Notes under the pieces: model-generated
Database searches by the model: none
Seen by the model: the letters and a program-made list of their open reading frames with translations, nothing else
What the model was told of the DNA's origin: nothing
In this document: positions 25,281 to 36,321 of the stretch, piece after piece
Numbering within the stretch: position 1 is the stretch's first letter
Layout: every line of letters starts with the position of its first letter
Program-made: the position numbers and the translations under genes
Assembly: GCA_034770075.1 (NCBI GenBank)
Contig: CM068385.1
Location: forward strand, 44,290,721-44,354,720
Direction of reading: 5' to 3'
Source of the DNA: Aralia elata
Taxonomy: Eukaryota > Streptophyta > Magnoliopsida > Apiales > Araliaceae
DNA: 64,000 nucleotides

Positions 25281-26890
25281 AAACCCTAGGGAAGGGGGCT
25301 GAGATCCACACGCGAACCACAACAAGATGGTGAGCAACCCTGGGAAGGCGCTGATATCCACAAAAAGAAAAAAAAGACAAAAACAACAAACCCTGGGAAG
25401 GGCTGAGATCCAAGCAAACCGCGACATAGTGGTGAGCAAACCTGGGAAGGCATCCACGCGAACCACAACAAGATGGTGAGCAACCCTGGGAAGGGCTGGT
25501 ATCCACAAAAAGAAAAAAAGATAAAAACAACAAACCCTGGGAAGGGCTGAGATCCAAGCAAACCGCGACATAGTGGTGAGCAAACCTGGGAAGGCATCCA
25601 CGCGAACCACAACAAGATGGTGAGCAACCCTGGGAAGGGCTGATATCCACAAAAAGAAAAAAGACAAAAAAATAACAAACCCTGGGAAGGGCTGAGATCC
25701 AAGCAAACCGCGACAGAGTGGTGAGCAAACCTGGGAAGGCATCCAAGCAAACCGCAACAGAGTGGTGAGCAAACCCTGGGAAGGGCTGAGATCCACGCGA
25801 ACCACAACAAGATGGTGAGCAACCCTGGGAAGGGCTGATATCCACAAAAAGAAAAAAGACAAAAAACAACAAACCCTGGGAAGGGCTGAGATCCAAGCAA
25901 ACCGCGACAGAGTGGTGAGCAAACCTGGGAAGGCATCCAAGCAAACCGCAACAGAGTGGTGAGCAAACCCTGGGAAGGGCTGAGATCCACGCGAAACCAC
26001 AACAAGATGGTGAGCAACCCTGGGAAGGGCTGATATCCACAAAAAGAAAAAAGACAAAAAACAACAAACCCTGGGAAGGGCTGAGATCCAAGCAAACCGC
26101 GACAGAGTGGTGAGCAAACCTGGGAAGGCATCCAAGCAAACCGCAACAGAGTGGTGAGCAAACCCTGGGAAGGGCTGAGATCCACGCGAACCACAACAAG
26201 ATGGTGAGCAACCCTGGGAAGGGCTGATATCCACAAAAAGAAAAAAGACAAAAAACAACAAACCCTGGGAAGGGCTGAGATCCAAGCAAACCGCGACAGA
26301 GTGGTGAGCAAACCTGGGAAGGCATCCAAGCAAACCGCAACATAGTGGTGAGCAAACCCTGGGAAGGGCTGAGATCCACGCGAACCACAACAAGATGGTG
26401 AGCAACCCTGGGAAGGGCTGATATCCACAAAAAGAAAAAAAAAGACAAAAAACAACAAACCCTGGGAAGGGCTGAGATCCAAGCAAACCGCGACAGAGTG
26501 GTGAGCAAAACCTGGGAAGGCATCCAAGCAAACCGCGACAGAGTGGTGAGCAAACCCTGGGAAGGGCTGAGATCCACGCGAACCACAACAAGATGGTGAG
26601 CAACCCTGGGAAGGGCTGATATCCACAAAAAAGAAAAAAGACAAAAAACAACAAACCCTGGGAAGGGCTGAGATCCAAGCAAACCGCGACAGAGTGGTGA
26701 GCAAACCTGGGAAGACATCCAACCAAAACAAAAACCCTGGGAAGGGCTGAGATCCAAACTAACACCCTGGGAAGGGCTGAGATCCAAACTAACACCCTGG
26801 GAAGGGCTAAGATCCAATCAAACCACAACCCTGGGAAGGGCTAAGATCCAAACCAACAACAACCCTGGGAAGGGCTGAGATCCAAGCAAA
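25281..26890 (+). repeat. Higher-order tandem array in Tat 3' UTR (copy B)
   Basis: CCTGGG anchor positions for equivalent subunits are 25,392, 25,536, 25,681, 25,875, 26,070, 26,264, 26,461 and 26,657, giving spacings of 144, 145, 194, 195, 194, 197 and 196 bp. Each 194-bp unit has four related subunits of about 48 bp: one with CCGCGACAGAGTGG, one starting CTGGGAAGGCATCC, one with CGAACCACAACAAGATGG, and one A-rich (CACAAAAAGAAAAAAGAC). The two short units lack one subunit. The end (26,732-26,890) decays to about 31-bp units. Such 3' UTR arrays are known in Tat/Ogre elements and can seed satellite DNA. Confidence 0.95.
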
Positions 26891-26985
26891 TCACATATGT
26901 ATTGTCATTCTTGTGCACTGTCATTCATGCATCGAGTGTCTATTCTTTATCCTGTTCATTTCATTCATCATTGCATAAACGTGAT

Positions 26986-26998
26986 AAAGAGGGGCAGC
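26986..26998 (+). other. Polypurine tract, Tat element copy B
   Basis: AAAGAGGGGCAGC immediately precedes the LTR start TGTAGACACCC at 26,999. It is the expected primer for plus-strand synthesis. Confidence 0.78.
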
Positions 26999-27411
26999 TG
27001 TAGACACCCGATTTTTGCATTTCCTATACTAACCCTGACAGGAGGGCAAAATCGTCAATTGACCCGGCACACGAGAATAAAGGGTGGACGTAAAGACGAA
27101 CCCTCAAAACCACCACGACGGGATGATATTGAAGCCGACACGACAACAAACGAATGTCGAGAGTCAGTTACTGATCACTGTGCTTGCCCGGATGACGTGG
27201 CACGTTTCCCGACGGGTTTCCGGACTGCCGAGCGCAAACCCGTCAGCGAAACCAACGGTTATGACACGAAAATCGAGACGAGGCACGGAAAACGAGAAAA
27301 TCAGCACACAGTTAGCCGCAGATCAATTCGCGGCCAAGGACGGAACTCGAGGCAACACGGGACTCGAAGCGCACGGGACTCGAGCGCGGCTGGGGGGAGA
27401 ACCAAGGGCCA

Positions 27412-27475
27412 GCCGCAGATATATCTGCGGCCAGCCGCAGATAGATCTGCGGCTGCCCTTGGCAGTGCTATATTA
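27412..27475 (+). promoter_or_regulatory. Putative Tat LTR promoter: paired palindromes and TATA-like box
   Basis: GCCGCAGATATATCTGCGGC (27,412-27,431) is a perfect palindrome. It is followed after one base by a second copy with two central mismatches (27,433-27,454), then CTATATTA near 27,468. A weaker half-copy lies upstream at about 27,315-27,340. The arrangement suggests a U3 core promoter with a dimeric factor site. The function is inferred from position and symmetry only. Confidence 0.5.
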
Positions 27476-28735
27476 GGCCAGTTCGCATACAGGAAGAAAA
27501 GAAGGAGAGAAGAATTCAGCAGCAGCAGCAGTTCGGGGAGAGGAAGAAAAATAGGAAGAAAACAGCAAAAATTAAGAGAGAAAAGAGTGAGAAATAGTAA
27601 GAAATTGTACCTATTTTGTGAGATTATATCTCATATTTTCTACTCTACTCAATACACAAATTCATACATATTGTGGGGATTAATTGCAAGGTAAAAAACC
27701 CTTTGTTCTTAGCATTTTGTTATGCTATTTTGTTGAGCTTTTGGTCATCCAAATTACCTTAAATGTAGTTTTTCTTACATATTATTGTGACGCCATGGGT
27801 TAGGGACTATTAGTGAGGGTCTCATCGGAATAAAATTCCCCCTAATAGCCCGATGATATCCGCTTGGTGCAAATTTTAACTATTATGGTAATGTATCATT
27901 CGTAATGTATTTCAATCGTCATTGTAAGATGTCCTAGAGTGTTAGGCATCCCGTTGTTGATTATTTTCGTTATATCCATTTGGTGGTTGTGCAATAAGTT
28001 CGGATGTGAGCCTAGGAATGCGACCCCGTGGTCCAAATCCGATGATGGACATTTTTGAATGTAATGTAATCGGGTGGATGTATCCGTTATTGTAAATATG
28101 TAATCGTCGGGCCTTAAAACGACGCCAAGGCGATAATCGCGTTTAAGGCCCCGAAATAGTGAAACTTGTGATTGTGGGCGTTTGGGGTTATTTTGATGGC
28201 TTACATGCCCATGAATATCCCCGACGCGTGTTTATGCTTGATTGGATTTTGTGACACGAAAAAGGATTTCAAAGATTAAACGATGAAGGTTTTTTCCTTA
28301 AAATCAAGCAAACTAGGAGGTTAGCATCACGTAGCTAAAAATTTGGAGGTGTTAATGAATGTCGATTTCTATTAAACGGGAAGGCTAAAGAAAGTCGTTT
28401 TCAAATATCACAAAAAAATTGTTTTATAAAATAAAACACCGTTTTATTAAATCTTGGTGCGTAGGGTGAAAGATATCCTAGAAGTTGCCCATCATTTTAT
28501 GAAGGCAATGTATAGATTTCGATTCCTATTTTTACGAAGGTTTAAAACTCTTGTTTTGCCAAAACGACACCTAAGGAAAATCTCATAGTTTTGCCAACTA
28601 AAATCAACCCTTTCTCGCAAAGCTTTCTCGTTTAAACCGATGGACATCCTAAGGCATTTTCAAAAGAAAAAACACAATTTTCCCTAATAATCCAAATGAT
28701 TCTTTTATGCAAACTCATCACAACATTTACATAGG

Positions 28736-28765
28736 CACACACACACGCACACGCACACACACACA
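28736..28765 (+). repeat. (AC)n microsatellite in Tat LTR
   Basis: CACACACACGCACACGCACACACACA-type tract. It is also present at about 5,758-5,788, and scrambled at 15,912-15,965. Confidence 0.85.
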
Positions 28766-29136
28766 TTTCATGAATTAAAGGATAGGAGAGCATCAAGATT
28801 GCGGTAACCGTGCTTCACGGAAGTCGAGGGGTGCCTAACACCTTCCCCTCACTTAAGCAAGCCCCCGAACTCTATGAATCTCGATTCGCAGACCAATTAA
28901 TTCGGAGTCACATATGAGCCAGCGATTTATAAAAAACGAAAACTCGGATGAGTTGGTACATCCATTTCAAATATACCAACTGGCGACTCTGGTTAAATTG
29001 GCTCATCATAAAAACAATCTTTAAAAACCCCGTCGACATTAATGCCGACCTTTTCCAAAAAAATCATCTAATGAAAAGGCAAAAATTGGAAAGGGTTACA
29101 ACCCCCGCGTTAAGCGATTCCAACCCGGCGTCGACA

Positions 29137-31426
29137 AGTCTTATAGACTATGGACCATCCATCTCGTACTCCGGGAGATCAGCCCTTTGTACAATGTATT
29201 GTGCACAAACATTTTAACGCTATTGCGTAATATAATCCCCTATATTAGGGTTGTTCATCTCAGTTTTACAATCAGAGTCCGTGCCGAATAAAGTTTGGTT
29301 TGGAATAGCTTCAACAGAAATTCTGGATTTTAGAAAGATCATCAACTATGGACTAGCTGAATCAAAAGGGTTCATAAGCCATATAACAGTCTGTTTACAA
29401 TAATAATACAATCTTTGTAAAAATAGAACTACAATAACAGTAGAATTCAAAGATTACAAATGAATATATTGGAGTAACGCATTTGAAGGTCTAGAGTACT
29501 CAATCAACTTATGATCGTTGAGTAATATGAGAAACGTTGCTTGAATAATAATAATAACCAAGGTTAGAGAACTTGCTCAATGAAATGTAGGGTTTAGAAA
29601 CTTGCTTAATGAAGGTAAAGTTTTAAGGAACTTGCCTCGAGCGTAATCTACACAATCTCAATTTATGTTCACCAAACGTCCTACATTCCATTAGGATCAC
29701 AATGTAAGTTAGTTCATTACAACAATGACTACAATTCCACTTTCTACTTTAGTACAAGATACCAACTTAAATTCATGATCCAAACTCTCTAACTAACCAC
29801 ATAACACAAATCAGAAATCTATGCCATCACATAACATAAGACACAGCATATAATTAACATCTCCAATTCTTACGGATATCGAGTTACAAATCTTTATAAC
29901 TTATTGATTCATAGCTTATAATCATCAAATGAATAACTTCATTATGTTATTAAGTTTTACGATTCTCCACATACATTAAAATAAGCTAACTTATCACCAT
30001 CCAAGCTATGCATGTAAAAACTCATCACTGGGTCTGTTCTGATACCGGCGCGGCCGCGCCACTTTTACTCTTGAAACCAGCGCGGTCGCGCTGCACACAT
30101 ATAGGGACTGATCTGCTGCTGGCGCGGCCGCGCTACTTTTGCACTGGAAACCAGCGCGGCCGCGCTGCGTCGCAGACTCAGTTGCTGCAGCGCGAATAGG
30201 CTCTATTTCATCCCAAATTGCATACTAACTCATCTAAAGTCTAATTTCATCGATTTTTGAACTCAACAAATTCGTTAAACACAGCAGCAAACATCCACAG
30301 AATGATTTTAACACTTTCAAAATTTTTTCACAAACCCATTTAAAGATTTAAAACCAATGTTCATGCTTTAAATTTCACATTTCAACATATTTAGTGAAAT
30401 CGAATATCACGAATTCGTTTCTAAATCATTTTGATTCATTCTTTTTGCAACGTTTCCGTTTCTCAGAATACTATAACTATCACCCATAAATTTCAGATTT
30501 TAAGCATGCAAGGACCATCAATTTTCAACTCTTAAATAAACCATATAAACACAGTGAACCAAAAAGTCATGTTCTTCCTATTTCATGCAATAACACGGAT
30601 TTTTAATTACTGAAAACCACACAGAGATACTACAAAACAAAGTATATGCACTTTTCAACACACATAATCAACATACCAATAACTCTTAACAATTTAGTTC
30701 CTCAAATTTTGTCACAGTGAAGCAATTCTAAAGAAAACATGAACTAAGAACTTAGGAATTTGTTTATTACCTTCAATTCTCTTTCGAATTTAGAGCAAGG
30801 TGATTTGATTTTCTTCTTCTTCCTTTTGATTCTCTCAAGCTTACTCTCACTTTCACATAATTTCTCTCACTTTTTTCCTCTCTACAAAACTCTGCTCTTT
30901 GTTTTTCTTTCTTTTCTAAGCTTAACAAATAAACTAATACCATGTATTTAAATTTAACGTAAAACCCACTTAAGGCCTTGACAGTTACCAAAATCATCAG
31001 TTAACAAGTTCTAAAGGTCATAAGGCCTTGTTTGGCAAAAACTAGATTAATCCTCTTTTTATTTATTTTAATAATCCTTTTATAATAAGGTTCAATTGTA
31101 CACACATACTTTTAATTAAACTTACTAATAAATAAATTCAATTAAATCTTACTAATTAAATCTATAATTTCTATTTGACCAATAACAACACTACCAAATA
31201 AATTATCTTATTCAAATAAATCATTTAATCATCTAATTTAATTATTAAATTAAATTAAAATAATCGCCTCAAATCCCAATAAAATAAAATTAACATAATT
31301 ACACATATCATGAATTATTCTACAATAACTTTATAAATTATTTATTTTACTCAATAAAAAAATTAACAAAATATTTATATAAATAAATAAATATTTTGTT
31401 TATTCACAAAAATCACATTCGTTACA
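29137..31426 (-). repeat. 3' LTR of Tekay-like element (truncated by Tat insertion)
   Basis: Matches the right LTR from 37,926 onward and ends ...CGTTACA like the right LTR at 43,320. About 580 bp of the LTR lies beyond the Tat insertion point and is missing here. At 29,455-29,475 it reads continuously through AATGAATATATTGG, which is the empty site of the insertion found in the right LTR. A GC-rich palindrome cluster lies at 30,047-30,170. Confidence 0.9.
30047..30170. repeat. GC-rich palindrome cluster in Tekay LTR (left)
   Basis: Four modules centred on GCGCGGCCGCGC or variants (GGCGCGGCCGCGCC, CAGCGCGGTCGCGCTG, GGCGCGGCCGCGCT, CAGCGCGGCCGCGCTG), spaced about 30-40 bp apart and embedded in AT-rich LTR sequence. 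Confidence 0.9.
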
Positions 31427-31439
31427 TCCTTCCCTCCTT
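31427..31439 (-). other. Polypurine tract of Tekay-like element
   Basis: On - the sequence AAGGAGGGAAGGA lies directly before the LTR start TGTAACGAATG. It is the expected site for plus-strand priming. Confidence 0.8.
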
Positions 31440-31536
31440 AAAAGGATTCTGTCCCCAGAATCACAACGCAATTAATTCGACCGTTACATTCACCCCTCCT
31501 TACAAGGATTCTGTCCCAAGAATCGCGATACATGGA

Positions 31537-32819
31537 TTAAACAAATAATTGGGGATAGTTTTGCATTATTTTCTCTTCGAGTTCCCACGTAGCTTCTTCA
31601 GCGTTGTGGTTCCTCCAGATTACCTTAACATAAAGTATTACTTTATTTATGAGAATCTGCTCTTTCCTGTCCACTATCTGCACAGGTACCTCTTCATAGG
31701 ATAAATGTTTCTCAAATTGTATTGGTTCATATTCTATTACATGTCTATAATCTGGCTTATACGGTCGTAACACCGATATATGGAAGACATTGTGAATGTG
31801 GTCTAACTCGGGAGGTAAAGCTACCTCGTAGGCTACCTCACCTACTCGTTTCAACAACTCGAAGGGTCCAATAAATCGCGGACTCAACTTACCCTTTTTA
31901 CCAAATCTGATCTTTCCCTTCCAGGGAGATACTTTGAGAAACATAAAACTCCCGACGTCGAATTCTCTATTATGTCGGTGCTTATCTGCATATTTCTTTT
32001 GTCTGTCTTGAGCAGCTAACAATCTGGCTCTTATCACCTTGACGACCTCAGCAGTTTGTTGTACTAGTTCAGGTCCCAATAGTTGACGTTCACCAACTTC
32101 ATCTCAACATAACGGAGTTCTGCACTTTCTTCCGTACAACGCTTCACAAGGCGGCATTCCAATGCTTGCGTGATAGCTATTATTATAGGCAAACTCGACC
32201 AGTGGAAAATGATCATCCCAGTTTCCTTTAAAGTCCATTACACAAGCTCGCAACATATCTTCCAAGGTCTGAATTGTTCTCTCACTTTGGCCATCGGTTT
32301 GAGGATGGTACGCTGTACTCATTTTCAACTGCATCCCCATACAAGCTTGAAGACTCCTCAAAATTTTGATGTGAAACGTGGATCTCTGTCCGATACAATT
32401 GAAACTGGAACACCGTGCCTTGAAATAATCTCCTTGACGTATAATTTGGCCAGTTGATCTAGGGTGAATCTGATTTTGATCGGCAAGAAATGTGCTGATT
32501 TTGTCAATCGGTCCACTATAACCCATACTGCGTCATAACTCTTCTGAGTAGTTGGAAGCCCTACCACGAAGTCCATTGTGATATGTTCCCACTTCCATTC
32601 TGGTATCTCCAAGGGTTGTAGCAAACCACTTGGTCTTTGATGTTCTGCTTTGACTTTCTGACAAGTTAAGCACTTCACAACACACTCAGCAACTTCCCTT
32701 TTCATGTTTGGACACCAAAAATATTGTCGAAGATCCTGGTACATTTTTGTACTTCCCGGGTGAATCAAAAATCTTGAACTATGAGCTTCGTTCAAAATCT
32801 CCTCTCTGATCTTCAGCAC
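31537..32819 (-). pseudogene. Tekay-like integrase with chromodomain-like tail
   Basis: Two main frames (32,358-32,819 and 32,104-32,526), then 31,537-32,079. N-terminal zinc finger: EAHSSRF, HPGSTKMYQDL, then CVVKCLTCQ. Catalytic core: Asp in TMDFVVGLP, Asp in SIVSDRDPRFTSKF, and Glu in TDGQSERTIQTLEDMLRAC. The C-terminal region has HNVFHISVLRPYKPD and then LYVKVIWRNHNAEEATWELE, a chromodomain-like segment typical of Tekay/Del elements that is thought to guide integration to chromatin. Shifts at about 32,430 and 32,085 break the protein. Confidence 0.9.
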
Positions 32820-32930
32820 TGACGGAACTCAGATTCTACCTTCAAATCTCAGCAACCCTTCGGTATCAATTTTATATTTAAGTTCCTCACCCTCAAGCAC
32901 TCTTTTTTGTATCTTAACACACTCCTCATC

Positions 32931-33557
32931 CTAGAGTTGCGCTTCCTTCACTTTGTCCACCAGAGTTGGGTGGGTTTCCATCTGAAACAATTTTTCATTC
33001 GGCTTTGCCAGACACTTCACCTCTAACTCCAACTTTGCCATTTCCGTTATGAGTTTCTCTTGAGCAGTTAACAAAAATAACTTCTCCCAACCCTTCCTAC
33101 TCAAAGCGTCGACAACCATGTTAGCTTTTCCTGGATGGTACAGAATTTCACAATCATAATCTTTGATCAATTCTATCCATCGCCTATGACGCATATTTCA
33201 ATCCTTTTGTGTAAAAATATATTTCAGACTTTTATGGTCTGTATATATTTCGCACTTCTCTCCGTAAAGATAGTGCCTCCAAATTTTTAAAGCAAACACC
33301 ACGGCTGCCAACTCCATATCATGGGTCGGATACCCTTTTTCATAGTCTTTTAATTGGCGCGATGCATACGCGATAACCTTACCGTTCTGCATAAGTACAC
33401 AACCAAGTCCTTTATGCGATGCGTCGCTATACACCACAAAATTTCCTGTATCATCTGGCAAAGATAACACAGGTGCCGTACTTAGTCTCTTCTTTAGTTC
33501 TTGGAAACTCTCTTCACACTTCTCCGTCCAAACGAACTTCACTGACTTTCTCGTCAA
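32931..33557 (-). pseudogene. Tekay-like RNase H
   Basis: Degrades the RNA strand of the RNA/DNA hybrid. FVVYSDASHKGLGCVLMQ carries the first catalytic Asp, HDMELAAVVFALKIW the Glu, and IYTDHKSLKYIF the next Asp; the domain end HPGKANMVVDALSRK carries the last. It lies in two frames, with a shift at about 33,195. A stop separates it from the RT frame at about 33,560-33,580. Confidence 0.9.
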
Positions 33558-33579
33558 ATTTGTTAATGGAGTGGCGATT

Positions 33580-34707
33580 CTAGAGAAGTCCTGAATAAAA
33601 ACGCCTATAATAACCTGCCAATCCCAAGAAACTCCTCACTTCTGACGGTGTCTTTGGCTGATCCCAGTTCACCACAGCTTCAACCTTTGATGGATCCACC
33701 GATATCCCGTCCTTATCAATCACATGCCCAAGAAATTGCACACGCTCCAACCAAAATTCGCACTTTGAAAATTTTGCATACAATTTCTCTTTCCTTAACG
33801 TTTCCAATGTCACCCTCAAATGCTCCACGTGTTCTTCCTGAGTTTTGGAATATACCAGAATGTCGTCTATGAACACCACTACAAATTTATCCAAAAATGG
33901 TTTGAACACTCTATTCATTAGATCCATGAATGCTGCAGGCGCATTCGTTAAACCAAATAACATTACAAGAAACTCGTAATGACCATACCGAGTTCTAAAT
34001 GCCGTCTTCGGTACATCTTCCTTTCTCACTTTTAACTGATGGTACCCACTTCGCAGATCTATCTTTGAAAAATATCTCGCTCCCTTCAATTGGTCAAACA
34101 GGTCATCGATCATTGGCAACGGATACTTGTTTTTAATCGTGACCTTGTTCAACTCTCTATAATCAATGCAAAGACGCATTGATCTATCCTTCTTCTTGAC
34201 GAATAACACCGGCGCTGCCCACGGCGAAACGCTCGGTTGGATATACTTCTTATCGGGCAACTCTTGCAATTGCACCATCAACTCATTCATTTCTACCGGA
34301 GCCATTCGGTATGGGGCTTTTGATATAGGGGCTATACCCGGTGCTAAATTAATCACAAATTCAATTTCCCTATCTGGCGGTAATCCCGGTAAATCATCAG
34401 GGAACACGTCCGCAAAATCCCTGACTACCGGTATCTCCTCCAGCTTTGCACCCACCTTTTGAGTATCAACTATGTAGGCTAGATATCCTACACATCCTTG
34501 TCTCAACATTTTTCTGCCCTGCATCATCGTCAGATAACTCATTTGCCTAGGCGACTTGCTGCCATAAAACACTACCTTCGACGGAGTCATAAGGTTCACA
34601 CACTTCTTTTGACAGTCAATAACTGCCCCATGGTTGAACAACCAATCCATTCCCAAAATAACGTCAAACTCCCCAAGATGATTTGGGATTAAGTTTACCG
34701 TCATCAC
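33580..34707 (-). CDS. Tekay-like pol segment: protease end and reverse transcriptase
   Basis: An open frame of 375 codons; its Met is internal to pol. Residues 1-45 are the protease C-terminus (GEFDVILGMDWL). The RT follows with RLCIDYRELNKVTIKNKYPLP, KIDLRSGYHQLKV, FGLTNAPAAFMDLMNR and VVFIDDILVYSK. The catalytic Asp pair (FIDD) is at 33,862-33,873. The thumb has VQFLGHVIDKDGI and ends SFLGLAGYYRRF. All catalytic Asp residues are present. This is the best preserved coding part of the element. Confidence 0.92.
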   Translation of the reverse strand: MMTVNLIPNHLGEFDVILGMDWLFNHGAVIDCQKKCVNLMTPSKVVFYGSKSPRQMSYLTMMQGRKMLRQGCVGYLAYIVDTQKVGAKLEEIPVVRDFADVFPDDLPGLPPDREIEFVINLAPGIAPISKAPYRMAPVEMNELMVQLQELPDKKYIQPSVSPWAAPVLFVKKKDRSMRLCIDYRELNKVTIKNKYPLPMIDDLFDQLKGARYFSKIDLRSGYHQLKVRKEDVPKTAFRTRYGHYEFLVMLFGLTNAPAAFMDLMNRVFKPFLDKFVVVFIDDILVYSKTQEEHVEHLRVTLETLRKEKLYAKFSKCEFWLERVQFLGHVIDKDGISVDPSKVEAVVNWDQPKTPSEVRSFLGLAGYYRRFYSGLL

Positions 34708-34965
34708 ATGACCCTTAATATCTATCTAACAGTTCTTGTGGACAAACTTAGCAGGAATCACCTCCCTATTCGCAATTTCTATATTCATAGGTAATCTAAC
34801 TCTTTCTGAGGTAACTCTAATTTCTTAGTAAAATCATCGGATATAAATGAACAAGTAGCACCTGAGTCAAACAATACATAAGCATTTACACTATTAACTG
34901 GAATGATACCTAACACCACATCCTTTGACTGCACAGCATCTAGCACTGTCATGTTGAATGTTCGG
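34708..34965 (-). pseudogene. Tekay-like aspartic protease, N-terminal part
   Basis: The active-site loop reads VLFDSGATCSFISD with the DSGAT codons at about 34,858-34,872. The reading frame opens with Met-Thr-Val-Leu-Asp about 30 bases after the gag stop. Two one-base deletions relative to copy A (around 34,793 and 34,727) introduce stops between the active site and the GMDWL end of the domain. Confidence 0.85.
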
Positions 34966-34973
34966 GCGGTAGG

Positions 34974-36031
34974 TCAGTTGGACGGCGTCGGTCCAGTGAT
35001 AGTCAGGTTGCCACCACTACTGTTTCCCTTTCCTCCACTTGCCCCTCCTGAAGCTTTCTTAGGGCAATCTCGAGCAAAGTAATCTTTTGATCCACAAGTA
35101 AAACATGCACCCTTCTTCGGACTAGGACAATTTGCTGCGATGTGGCCCTCTTGTCCACAATTATAGCATACCTGCTTCCCCTTCATACACACACCCGCAT
35201 GACTCTTTCCGCAGTTACCACACACTTCAAACTTCTTCTTCTGATTCCCTTGCTGACTCCCAGCAGAAACACCATCAATCCACTTCCTCTTTTGATTGTT
35301 GCCACCATGGCTACCACTTGCTTTATTCTCATGTTCATTCTTCTTCTTCTTTTGCTCCTGATTATACTTGGTCAAAGCATCACTTCCACCTTTAGCAATA
35401 ATTGCCTTTTCTAACACAGCTGCGAACGAATTCAGTTGGAACATCGAAACTCGGCTATAAAGCCAGGGCTTCAGTCCCTGCTCGAACCTTCTAGCTTTTC
35501 TCTCATCGGTATTAACTTGATATGACGTAAACCTCGCCAACTCGTTAAATCTTGCAGCATACTCAGGCACCGTCATGGTACCTTGCTTCAACTCTAGAAA
35601 TTGCACTTACATCTGATTTTGTGCGCTTGCCGGAAAATAAGTCTCGAAAAACATCTCTTTAAATCATTCCCACGGAATTATCCCTTGACCACCTCGAGTT
35701 TTGTTTGCTTGCCACCAGTAACTTGCTTCCGATTTGAGCATAAATGTTGCAAATGTAGTCTTTTGATCCTCGTTGACCCTAGCGACATCAAATACCTTCT
35801 CCATCTCCATACCCAAGTTTGCGCTTCAATCGGATTCATAGACCCTTAAAATTCTGGGGGTCCAACAGCTTTGAAGTCTTTGAAAGTCGTGGCCTGAGCT
35901 TGGGGTTGGTTCGCAAATGCTCCCGTTAACAAGTTTACCAGCTGCTGCATTGGATTAGCGTTGATTTCATCGTTGTTGTTTGTGGATCCCTCAGGGGTTT
36001 GTAGACATGTTTGTCTCCTTCTTGGCGGCAT
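34974..36031 (-). pseudogene. gag: Tekay-like gag with three zinc-knuckle units
   Basis: Start ATG at 36,029-36,031 (MPPRRRQTCL...). The capsid core reads MQFLELKQGTMTVPEYAARF with RRFEQGLKPWLYSR. The nucleocapsid has CGNCGKSHAGVC, a canonical CCHC knuckle CYNCGQEGHIAANC, and CFTCGSKDYFARDC, in which the expected His is Tyr. It ends TITGPTPSN and a stop at about 34,974. The frame breaks after PPEF (about 35,846), so N- and C-terminal halves are in different frames. Gag coats the RNA and assembles particles. Confidence 0.88.
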
Positions 36032-36321
36032 CTTACTGTTAAGAATTCGCGTTATTAGATTATTGTTCCATTACTTAAACATTTAAGTCTTAACGTAAAC
36101 ACTTATAAACAACACTTAGCACATAACACATCTGATAAACTTTCGGATTTATTCACTTAATGCTTCAAAACATAACATAGATAACATCATAGTTATTTAC
36201 ATCATCTATCCTGAAATCATAAAATTCCAGAATTACATCATCATTCTATCCCATTATACAAAACTGGGATTAACAATCTATTAACTCCATAGATTACCAT
36301 GCTAGCACTCATAATCATAAT

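Larger units (their letters stand above)
15638..29136 (+). mobile_element. Ty3/gypsy Tat-lineage LTR retrotransposon (copy B)
   Basis: Components in order on +: 5' LTR fragment (15,638-16,376), tRNA-Arg-type primer site, leader, gag, protease, G-patch-like linker, RT, RNase H, a second archaeal-type RNase H, integrase, long 3' UTR with a tandem array, polypurine tract and 3' LTR. The second RNase H between the usual RNase H and the integrase, together with a repeat-bearing 3' UTR, is diagnostic of the Tat lineage (Ogre/Retand-type). All genes contain frameshifts, so it is not autonomous as read. Its 3' LTR ends in CA directly against Tekay LTR sequence, so it inserted into that LTR. The expected target duplication on the left falls in or near the gap and cannot be checked. 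Confidence 0.88.
26999..29136 (+). repeat. 3' LTR of Tat element (copy B), 2,138 bp
   Basis: Bounded by the polypurine tract on the left and by the abrupt start of Tekay LTR sequence (AGTCTTATAG) on the right; ends are TG...CA (TGTAGACACCC...GTCGACA). It contains a perfect 20-bp GC-rich palindrome at 27,412-27,431, a near-perfect one at 27,433-27,454, and a TATA-like CTATATTA at 27,468, about 15 bp downstream of them. An (AC)n tract lies at 28,736-28,765. A second PBS-like string ACTGGCGACTCTGG occurs at 28,979 inside the LTR. The palindromes sit where a U3 promoter would be expected. Confidence 0.9.

Noticed and set aside
25192..26828. Very long reverse-strand open frames (up to 541 codons) across the tandem arrays, also at 2,211-3,834
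   Set aside because: All three reverse frames are open at once because the repeat unit lacks stop triplets on that strand. The translation simply repeats SQPFPGF/LSPSQG-type strings, the arrays sit in a retrotransposon 3' UTR, and no start or domain is present.
25281..26890. CRISPR-like regular repeat spacing
   Set aside because: The units are contiguous, related tandem subunits without unique spacers, inside a plant retroelement.
26897..27694. 265-codon forward frame across the polypurine tract and LTR start
   Set aside because: It crosses the non-coding/LTR boundary, and the same region in copy A (4,074-4,490) opens in a different frame with different ends. No domain.
28979..28998. PBS-like ACTGGCGACTCTGG inside the Tat LTR as a real primer site
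   Set aside because: It lies about 150 bp before the LTR end, its 3' half diverges (TTAAATTGG), and the true site follows the LTR at 16,377.
29137..29145. Confirming a Tat target-site duplication (AGTCT) in the Tekay LTR
   Set aside because: The left copy would lie before the missing part of the Tat 5' LTR, in or beside the gap, so it cannot be seen. Only the right junction and the paired LTR (37,926) support the insertion.
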